DNA of 7,070 bases from Ruminococcus sp. (GTDB lineage Bacteria; Bacillota; Clostridia; Oscillospirales; Acutalibacteraceae). Position 1 is the stretch's first letter; each line of letters opens with the position of its first letter. The notes below the pieces were generated by a model that saw only the letters and a program-made list of their open reading frames with translations, was not told the origin of the DNA and ran no database searches. The DNA is taken from assembly GCA_017380355.1 (NCBI GenBank), contig JAFOED010000074.1, positions 1 through 7,070 of the forward strand, given 5' to 3'. Both the position numbers and the translations under genes were made by a program. Of the stretch, positions 1 to 4,582 are shown one piece after another.

Positions 1-125
1 ATTTGTGAAATACTTTCCTTTTCACAGATATCATTAAGAGTATCGGAAAGTTTACTATAACATAAAACTATTATATCACTTGAAACTGTACGCTTTGCAG
101 CTTCATAATATCTGAAATCAACAAG
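1..125 (-). pseudogene. Inverted N-terminal fragment of M24 Xaa-Pro aminopeptidase
   Basis: Read on the minus strand from about 125 down to 1, this stretch is open and gives LVDFRYYEAAKRT, then VSSDIIVLCYSKLSDTLND and ICEKESISQ. The VDFRYYEAAK element is typical of the N-terminal creatinase-like domain of bacterial M24B Xaa-Pro aminopeptidases, where a segment like LTDFRY-EAAK lies about 70 residues before the catalytic domain. The fragment has no start codon or initiation signal of its own and leaves the window at position 1. It faces the opposite way from the catalytic half of the same protein type that begins at about 114 on the plus strand. I infer that it is part of the same gene, displaced by an inversion or a chimeric join. 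A second M24 gene in head-to-head orientation is less likely, because neither piece has a start region. The family match is by eye. Confidence 0.7.
114..125. other. Inversion or chimera junction with a dual-coding 12-mer
   Basis: The 12 bases here read as EINK on the plus strand, which fits the family's 'EI..I..A' start of the catalytic domain. Read as the reverse complement they give LVDF, which fits the N-terminal LVDFRY motif. Protein similarity is convincing to the right on the plus strand and to the left on the minus strand, so the breakpoint lies in or very near this block. Upstream of it the plus frame soon degenerates and meets a TGA at 81-83. A short stretch shared in inverted orientation is what a template-switch fold-back would leave. 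Confidence 0.6.
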
Positions 126-782
126 ATTAAAATAGCACAGAAAATTGCGGAGAAAAGCTATTTAGAGCTACTTAATTTCGTTAAAGAAGGAGTCACTGAA
201 AGAGAGCTTTCGGTTGAACTTGAGTATCTTATGAAGAAAAACGGGGCAGAGAAGGTAGCGTTTGATTTAATAGTAGTCAGCGGTGTTAATTCTTCACTTC
301 CACATGGAGTCCCTAGTGATAAACGTATCGAAAATGGTGATTTTATCACTTTTGACATTGGTGCTGTATACGACGGATATCACTCAGATATGACCCGTAC
401 AGTAGCTTTACGGAGTGTTACAGACGAAATGCGAGAGATTTACGATATTGTTTTAAAAGCTCATTATAAGGCAGCCGACATGATTAAATCAGGAAACTCA
501 ATCGCTTCTGTCGACTCTGCTGCGAGAGATTATATATCTGAGATGGGTTATGGCGAGTATTTTGGACATACAACAGGACACGGTGTAGGACTTGAAATAC
601 ACGAAACACCAACCGTTTATCATACAAACAAAGAGATTTTAGAGCCATCTATGGTTATCACTGACGAACCGGGTATTTATTTGCCTGACAAGTTCGGTGT
701 AAGAATCGAAGATATGTATCTTGTAACTGAAAACGGGTGCGAATCTTTAGCTTTAATCGACAAAGAACTAACAATTCTGTAA
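114..782 (+). CDS. Xaa-Pro aminopeptidase (M24), 5' end lost at junction
   Basis: This is the C-terminal catalytic 'pita-bread' domain of a cytosolic M24B metallopeptidase, a family that removes an N-terminal residue preceding proline. Numbered from the internal ATG at 231, all five dinuclear metal ligands are present: D42 (FDIGA), D53 (HSDMTRT), H117 (TTGHGVG), E146 (DEPGIY) and E160 (VRIEDM). The supporting histidines H25, H113 and H124 are also there. The plus frame is open from 84, and family-like sequence (EINKIKIAQ, then KIAEKSYLELL) begins at about 114, so the ATG at 231 falls inside the conserved domain. It has no good ribosome binding site and is not the true start. Full proteins are about 350-360 residues; here only the catalytic part remains, and part of the N-terminal domain lies inverted at 1-125. 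It sits just upstream of efp, a common pairing in Firmicutes. Which exact M24B subtype it is, and its substrates, are inferred. Confidence 0.85.
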   Translation, partial: EINKIKIAQKIAEKSYLELLNFVKEGVTERELSVELEYLMKKNGAEKVAFDLIVVSGVNSSLPHGVPSDKRIENGDFITFDIGAVYDGYHSDMTRTVALRSVTDEMREIYDIVLKAHYKAADMIKSGNSIASVDSAARDYISEMGYGEYFGHTTGHGVGLEIHETPTVYHTNKEILEPSMVITDEPGIYLPDKFGVRIEDMYLVTENGCESLALIDKELTIL

Positions 783-788
783 AAACTA

Positions 789-817
789 TTGATTTTTCTA
801 ATGTTTAAATGTATAAT
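789..817 (+). promoter_or_regulatory. Sigma-A-type promoter for efp
   Basis: A perfect TATAAT at 812-817 lies 17 bases after TTGATT at 789-794, a 4/6 match to TTGACA. Transcription should start near 824, giving a 5' leader of about 50 bases before the efp ATG. The M24 gene ends at 782, so efp need not depend on read-through from it. Confidence 0.65.
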
Positions 818-872
818 TGTATTTGTAAATTTATGAAATTTGCTAATCAAATTCAATTTTGAGGGAAATAAA

Positions 873-1430
873 ATGATTTCTGCAGGTGATTTCAGAAACG
901 GCGTAACATTCGAAATGGATGGTCAGGTTGTTTCTATCATTGAATTTCAGCACGTAAAACCAGGTAAAGGCGCTGCTTTTGTAAGAACAAAGATCAGAAA
1001 CGTTATTACTGGTTCTGTTGTTGAAAAAACTTTTAACCCAAACGACAAGTATCCAACAGCTTTCATTGAGAGAAAGGATATGGAGTACAGCTACAACGAT
1101 GGCGACCTCTACTATTTCATGGATACAGAGACATGGGAGCAGGTTCCTATCAACTCTTCTATCTTAGGCGACAACTTCAAGTTCGTTAAAGAGAACATGA
1201 CATGTAAGGTTCTTTCTTACAAGGGTAACGTTTTCGGCGTAGAGCCACCTAACTTTGTTGAGCTCACAATTACACAGACAGACCCTGGTTTTGCTGGTAA
1301 CACAGCTACTAACGCTACAAAGCCAGCTACTGTTGAGACAGGCGCTGAGATTAAAGTTCCACTCTTCATCGAAGAGGGCGAAGTTGTTCAGATCGACACA
1401 CGTACAGGCGAATACCTCGGTAGAGCATAA
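873..1430 (+). CDS. efp: Elongation factor P
   Basis: EF-P binds between the ribosomal P and E sites and speeds peptide-bond formation at polyproline stretches. The product is 185 residues, the usual length, and begins MISAGDFRNG as in other bacterial EF-Ps. The N-terminal KOW-like domain (about 1-63) carries the loop HVKPGKGAAF. K32 at its tip is the position modified in Bacillus subtilis, and the PGKGAAF context matches the Bacillus type rather than the EarP type, which has Arg. Two OB-fold domains follow (about 64-127 and 128-185), ending in the conserved IDTRTGEYLGRA. The ATG at 873 is preceded by GAGGG at 861-865. An upstream in-frame TTG at 840 would add 11 residues unlike the family, so I reject it. 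Many codons end in C (AAC, TTC), as expected of a highly expressed gene. The next gene starts 12 bases after the stop, suggesting co-transcription. The modifying enzyme for K32 is not in the window. Confidence 0.97.
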   Translation: MISAGDFRNGVTFEMDGQVVSIIEFQHVKPGKGAAFVRTKIRNVITGSVVEKTFNPNDKYPTAFIERKDMEYSYNDGDLYYFMDTETWEQVPINSSILGDNFKFVKENMTCKVLSYKGNVFGVEPPNFVELTITQTDPGFAGNTATNATKPATVETGAEIKVPLFIEEGEVVQIDTRTGEYLGRA

Positions 1431-1442
1431 GGAGTGTTTAAT

Positions 1443-1907
1443 ATGACATTATCTGAGAGAATTTCTTATATCAGAGGCTTAGCAGATGGTCTTGAGCTTG
1501 ACGATAGCAAAAAGGAAGTTAAAGTTCTTAACGCTATTATTGAGCTTTTAGACGATATGGCTCTCGCTGTTGAGAGCACAGAAGAGCTTTATGATGAGCT
1601 TGCTGAGCAGGTTGACGCTATTGACGAAGATCTCACTTCTCTTGAAGATGACTTCTATGATGATTGTGACTGCTGCGACTGTTGTGACGATGATTGTGAT
1701 GATTGCGATTGCTGTGATTGTTATGACGATGAAGAGGCTTACTACGAAGTTACTTGTGGTAAGTGTGAAGAGCAGATTTGCGTAAGCGAAGATGTTCTTT
1801 TAGAAGGCGAGATTACTTGCCCTAACTGTGGCGAGCTTTTAGAGTTCGATTTTTCTGGTCTTTGTGACGATGACTGCGACTGTGGTTGTTGTTGTGACGA
1901 AGACTGA
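1443..1907 (+). CDS. CD1247-type Cys/Asp-rich zinc-ribbon protein
   Basis: The 154-residue product has no assigned enzymatic role. Residues 1-70 (MTLSERISYIRGLADGLELD onward) are acidic, helical-looking sequence resembling the 'CD1247 N-terminal domain' proteins often found beside efp in Clostridia. Residues 75-93 are an almost pure Cys/Asp stretch with ten cysteines. Residues 105-129 form a zinc-ribbon-like pair, CGKC (105-108) and CPNC (126-129), with an extra C113. The tail at 141-151 holds six more cysteines, making 21 in all. The family recognition and zinc ribbon are from sequence; metal or Fe-S binding by the extra cysteines is inference. The ATG at 1443 is chosen because AAGGAG at 1429-1434 overlaps the efp stop at suitable spacing; the in-frame GTG at 1434 lies inside that site. 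It is co-transcribed with efp and ends before a strong terminator. No signal peptide or membrane segment is visible. Confidence 0.85.
   Translation: MTLSERISYIRGLADGLELDDSKKEVKVLNAIIELLDDMALAVESTEELYDELAEQVDAIDEDLTSLEDDFYDDCDCCDCCDDDCDDCDCCDCYDDEEAYYEVTCGKCEEQICVSEDVLLEGEITCPNCGELLEFDFSGLCDDDCDCGCCCDED
1662..1730 (+). repeat. Imperfect GAT/TGT codon repeat encoding a Cys/Asp tract
   Basis: This tract is built of alternating Asp (GAT/GAC) and Cys (TGT/TGC) codons in units such as D-C-C and D-D-C. Synonymous codons are mixed, so the protein pattern is better conserved than the DNA. That suggests selection on the peptide rather than recent slippage, though low-complexity DNA like this can still expand or contract. 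Confidence 0.7.
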
Positions 1908-1926
1908 TATTAATTTTAACATTTAT

Positions 1927-1963
1927 AACACCTCTCGAGTATTATATCGAGGGGTGTTTTTTT
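1927..1963 (+). terminator. Intrinsic terminator of the efp operon
   Basis: The arms at 1929-1938 (CACCTCTCGA) and 1947-1956 (TCGAGGGGTG) form a 10-bp stem with a single G-U pair and an 8-base loop. Seven Ts follow at 1957-1963, and AA at 1927-1928 can extend the stem by pairing with the first Ts. It lies 20 bases after the stop of the CD1247-type gene. The T-run overlaps the TTG start of the next gene. Confidence 0.92.
1949..1954 (+). promoter_or_regulatory. yunB ribosome binding site inside the terminator stem
   Basis: GAGGGG lies 7 bases before the TTG at 1962 and is the only Shine-Dalgarno-like sequence in range, so it decides that start. The same bases form the 3' arm of the upstream terminator. 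A transcript carrying the whole hairpin would hide the site, whereas one starting within or after the loop would leave it free. Confidence 0.6.
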
Positions 1964-2615
1964 GCGCGCGAAAAAGAAATATACTCGAAAACATAAGTTG
2001 TTCAGACGTGTTTTCATAACTTTATTGTCACTTATTTTGCTTGTTGTAGTGTTTTATGAACTAACTGTACGTGATAGATTAGAATTATCTATAATAGCTC
2101 AAATAAAGACTATATGTGCTGAATCGATAAACGACGCTGTAGATGATTATTTGTCTGAAAATAGTGGAATTGAAAACAGTATGATAACTATAAGTAACGA
2201 TGAAAACGGGAATTTGAAATCGATAACCGAAAATGTATATACCGTTAACAGGTTTAAGGTTGATGTATCGGATAAGTCTCAGAAGTACATTAATGATGTA
2301 TTGAGAAAACACGGGATTTTCGTTAAATTAGGTAATTTCTCTGGTCTATCATTAATTTCTGATATGGGGCCTGATGTGTATCTCGATGTCGATGCAACAG
2401 CTACTGTTAATTGTAAAATCACTAATAAATTCGAGAGCGCTGGTATGAATCAGACTCTGCATTATACAATACTCACTATTTATTCTGATGTTTATGTAGG
2501 AAATCCAATTCGTATAGAGTCGATTAAATACAAAACATCATTCGAGATATCTCAGAGTGTCGTTATTGGTGAAATTCCGTCGACTTACGGGCTTATATCA
2601 AGATATAGAGAATAA
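1962..2615 (+). CDS. yunB: YunB-like sporulation protein
   Basis: This is a 217-residue membrane-anchored protein of the YunB family, which is known in Bacillus as a mother-cell sporulation protein of unclear biochemical role. A basic N-terminus (RAKKKYTRKHKLFRR) precedes one hydrophobic segment at about residues 17-32, and the rest is predicted to lie outside the cytoplasm. Family signatures are in the C-terminal half: NKFESAGMNQT (155-165) and VVIGEIP (200-206) followed by STY. It is somewhat shorter than the roughly 250-residue Bacillus protein. The TTG at 1962 is chosen for its spacing from GAGGGG and because it keeps the basic segment before the membrane helix; a TTG at 1998 is possible but lacks a ribosome binding site. 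Codon use is more AT-ended than in efp. A sporulation-sigma promoter would be expected, but I cannot point to a clear one. The gene stands alone between a terminator and the miaB promoter. Confidence 0.85.
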   Translation: MRAKKKYTRKHKLFRRVFITLLSLILLVVVFYELTVRDRLELSIIAQIKTICAESINDAVDDYLSENSGIENSMITISNDENGNLKSITENVYTVNRFKVDVSDKSQKYINDVLRKHGIFVKLGNFSGLSLISDMGPDVYLDVDATATVNCKITNKFESAGMNQTLHYTILTIYSDVYVGNPIRIESIKYKTSFEISQSVVIGEIPSTYGLISRYRE

Positions 2616-2659
2616 TTTGTGAATTTAGTGTAAAAACCGCAATATAGTGAGAAAATCTA

Positions 2660-2688
2660 TTGAAATTTTTCATTTTATATGGTACTAT
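2660..2688 (+). promoter_or_regulatory. Extended -10 promoter of the miaB-mutS operon
   Basis: TTGAAA at 2660-2665 (5/6 match) is followed after exactly 17 bases by TACTAT at 2683-2688, with a TG at 2680-2681 forming an extended -10 (TGgTACTAT). The predicted start is near 2695, giving a leader of about 28 bases before the miaB TTG. No regulator site is evident. Confidence 0.68.
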
Positions 2689-2708
2689 ACATTAGATAAT
2701 ACATAATT

Positions 2709-2714
2709 AGGGGG
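2709..2714 (+). promoter_or_regulatory. miaB ribosome binding site deciding a TTG start
   Basis: AGGGGG lies 8 bases before the TTG at 2723, the spacing expected for initiation. The nearer ATG at 2718 is only 3 bases away, is out of frame and hits a stop after eight codons, so TTG is the better start. Confidence 0.7.
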
Positions 2715-2722
2715 ATAATGTC

Positions 2723-4141
2723 TTGTCTCAAAGCAAAAGGATAGAAAAAGAAGGCATTACACAAAGTGAATATCTAAATCTTATTGCTGAACTTATGACG
2801 ATACGTAAGCGTGGTGAAGTGCCGCTTGCGTATATCAGGACATATGGATGTCAGCAGAATGTTGCTGATAGTGAGCGCATAAAAGGTATGCTTTTTGAAG
2901 CTGGATTTTCTTTTACGGACACTCCTGATGATGCTGACTTCATTCTTTTTAACACTTGTGCTGTTCGTGAGCACGCTGAAGACAGAGTTTTCGGTAACGT
3001 AGGTGCTTTAAAGAACATAAAGCGTAAACATCCATCTGTATTAATTGCATTATGTGGATGTATGATGGAGCAGGAGCACGTTGCGAAACGTATCCACGAC
3101 AGTTTTCCATTTGTCGGACTTGTTTTTGGTACAAATTGTCTACATGAGTTCCCACGACTTTTGTATAATAACTTGCTTTATGGAAAACGTACTTTCTTAA
3201 GAGGCAATACTGATGAAAACGTATATGAAGGTATTCCGATTAAGCGTGATGGACTATTTAAAGGCTTTTTACCGATAATGTACGGATGTGATAACTTCTG
3301 TTCATATTGCATTGTCCCATATGTCAGAGGCAGAGAGAAGAGCAGAAAGCCTGAAGTTGTAGTTAGTGAAGCTCGAGAGATGATAGAAAGCGGATATAAA
3401 GATATCTGCTTACTCGGTCAGAATGTCAATTCTTACGGAAAAGGCTTGGAACCTAGACCGAATTTCTCGTCGCTTCTAAAAGAAATCGATAGTATCGACG
3501 GTGACTACTGGCTTAGATTTATGACTTCTCATCCAAAGGATTGCACTAAAGAGCTTATTGATACAATCGCTCAAAGTAAGCACATAAGTCATCACTTGCA
3601 CTTACCGTTCCAATCAGGTTCTAACCGTATTTTAAATCTGATGAATCGTAGATACACTAGAGAAAAGTATCTCGATATTATCAAGTATGCTAAAGAGAGA
3701 ATCCCTGATTTATCATTGACATCAGATATCATTGTTGGTTTCCCTGGTGAAACTTACGAAGATTTCCAGGAGACTTTATCTTTGATTAAAGAAGTTGAGT
3801 TCACTTCTCTTTTTACATTCATTTATTCAAGGCGCAAGGGAACACCTGCTGCTGAAATGCCAGATGTAGTAAGTGACGAAGAAAAGTCAAAGTGGTTCCA
3901 GGAACTCTTAAAAGTTCAGGAAGAAATCGCTGCTAAACGTTGTGCACAGATGGTAGGCTCAGTCCAGAAAGTTCTTGTAGAAGAGAAATCTTCTAACAAG
4001 GAAGGTGTTCTGTGTGGCAGAACAAGCGGTAATATTATTGTAGAATTTGAGGGTGATGATAGTCTCATCGGCTCATTTGAGAATATAAAAATAACAAAGG
4101 CTCGCAACTGGATATTAAACGGCGAGCAGATAAAGGAGTAA
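2723..4141 (+). CDS. miaB: tRNA-2-methylthio-N6-dimethylallyladenosine synthase
   Basis: MiaB is a radical-SAM methylthiotransferase that converts i6A37 to ms2i6A37 in tRNAs reading UNN codons. The 472-residue product shows the three family domains. The N-terminal MTTase domain carries the auxiliary [4Fe-4S] ligands C43 (YGCQQN), C79 (NTCAVRE) and C113 (CGCM). The radical-SAM domain has C189-x3-C193-x2-C196 (GCDNFCSYC), then PYVRGRE, LLGQNVNSYG, LHLPFQSGS and SDIIVGFPGET. A TRAM RNA-binding domain follows at about 395-465. QQNVADSE and the GQNVNSYG block mark MiaB rather than MtaB or RimO. The length is close to the usual 440-510. The gene follows its own promoter, and the next gene's ribosome binding site lies within its last codons, so the two are co-transcribed. 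The partner that makes i6A (MiaA) is not in the window; in Firmicutes it is often downstream of mutS-mutL. Confidence 0.96.
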   Translation: MSQSKRIEKEGITQSEYLNLIAELMTIRKRGEVPLAYIRTYGCQQNVADSERIKGMLFEAGFSFTDTPDDADFILFNTCAVREHAEDRVFGNVGALKNIKRKHPSVLIALCGCMMEQEHVAKRIHDSFPFVGLVFGTNCLHEFPRLLYNNLLYGKRTFLRGNTDENVYEGIPIKRDGLFKGFLPIMYGCDNFCSYCIVPYVRGREKSRKPEVVVSEAREMIESGYKDICLLGQNVNSYGKGLEPRPNFSSLLKEIDSIDGDYWLRFMTSHPKDCTKELIDTIAQSKHISHHLHLPFQSGSNRILNLMNRRYTREKYLDIIKYAKERIPDLSLTSDIIVGFPGETYEDFQETLSLIKEVEFTSLFTFIYSRRKGTPAAEMPDVVSDEEKSKWFQELLKVQEEIAAKRCAQMVGSVQKVLVEEKSSNKEGVLCGRTSGNIIVEFEGDDSLIGSFENIKITKARNWILNGEQIKE

Positions 4142-4146
4142 TTATT

Positions 4147-4551
4147 ATGGATTTAATCACAATTGCTAGACAGTTAGGACACGCTATTCAGGAAGAGAAA
4201 GCATATAAAGATTTACAGGAAGCTAAGACTCAGGCTGATAATGATAAAGAGCTTCAGGATATGATCGGCGAGTTCAACTTAAAGAGAATGGCTATCAACA
4301 ACGAAGCATGTAAAGAAGACAGAGATGAAGAAAAGCTTAAGGCTCTTAACACAGAGATGCGTGAGCTCTATACACAGATTATGTCTAACAAATATATGGC
4401 TGCTTACAACGAGTCAAAAACTGCACTTGATACAGTAATGCAGAGAGTTATGGCTATTATCACTCAGTCAGCTGAGGGTGAGGATCCTGATACAACAGAT
4501 TACTCACCATCATGTACACATGATTGTTCAACTTGCGGTGGTTGCCACTAA
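4147..4551 (+). CDS. YlbF/YmcA (RicF/RicA-like) regulator with Cys-rich tail
   Basis: This small, mainly helical protein of 134 residues belongs to the YlbF/YmcA family. In Bacillus, YmcA, YlbF and YaaT form the Ric complex, which carries Fe-S clusters, assists RNase Y in mRNA maturation and influences sporulation, competence and biofilm formation. Residues 1-105 give the expected charged helical pattern (IARQLGHAIQEEKAYKDLQE onward). The C-terminus ends in C123-x3-C127-x2-C130-x2-C133-H134, a compact likely metal or cluster site. The ATG at 4147 is preceded by AAAGGAG (4132-4138), which overlaps the miaB stop. Its position between miaB and mutS matches ymcA of Bacillus subtilis (ymcB-ymcA-cotE-mutS), so I lean to a YmcA/RicA-like role, but I leave the symbol blank because the family members are hard to tell apart by eye. 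Confidence 0.88.
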   Translation: MDLITIARQLGHAIQEEKAYKDLQEAKTQADNDKELQDMIGEFNLKRMAINNEACKEDRDEEKLKALNTEMRELYTQIMSNKYMAAYNESKTALDTVMQRVMAIITQSAEGEDPDTTDYSPSCTHDCSTCGGCH

Positions 4552-4582
4552 TTTAATTTTTACAGATAGGGATTGAGGGAAT

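Noticed and set aside
840..872. Upstream in-frame TTG extending EF-P by 11 residues
   Set aside because: The extension is unlike the family, and the ATG at 873 has a good ribosome binding site and gives the standard length.
1662..1730. Repeat tract as a possible CRISPR array
   Set aside because: It has no spacers or constant repeat unit; it is a coding low-complexity tract.
1570..1785. Second plus-strand open frame inside the Cys-rich gene
   Set aside because: Its Met/Ile/Val-rich product is simply the +1 reading of the repetitive GAT/TGT tract.
2616..2680. Possible terminator after yunB
   Set aside because: Only weak A/T pairing is seen before the T-rich stretch, and the region is better explained as the upstream part of the miaB promoter.
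2718..2744. Eight-codon ATG reading frame overlapping the miaB start, as a possible leader peptide
   Set aside because: It is only 3 bases from the Shine-Dalgarno sequence and has no run of regulatory codons or attenuator, so it is probably chance.
4538..4548. Small hairpin (GTGG-TTG-CCAC) at the end of the YlbF-family gene, as a possible terminator
   Set aside because: The stem is only 4 bp, lies within codons, and no continuous T-run follows; mutS has no visible promoter of its own and needs read-through.
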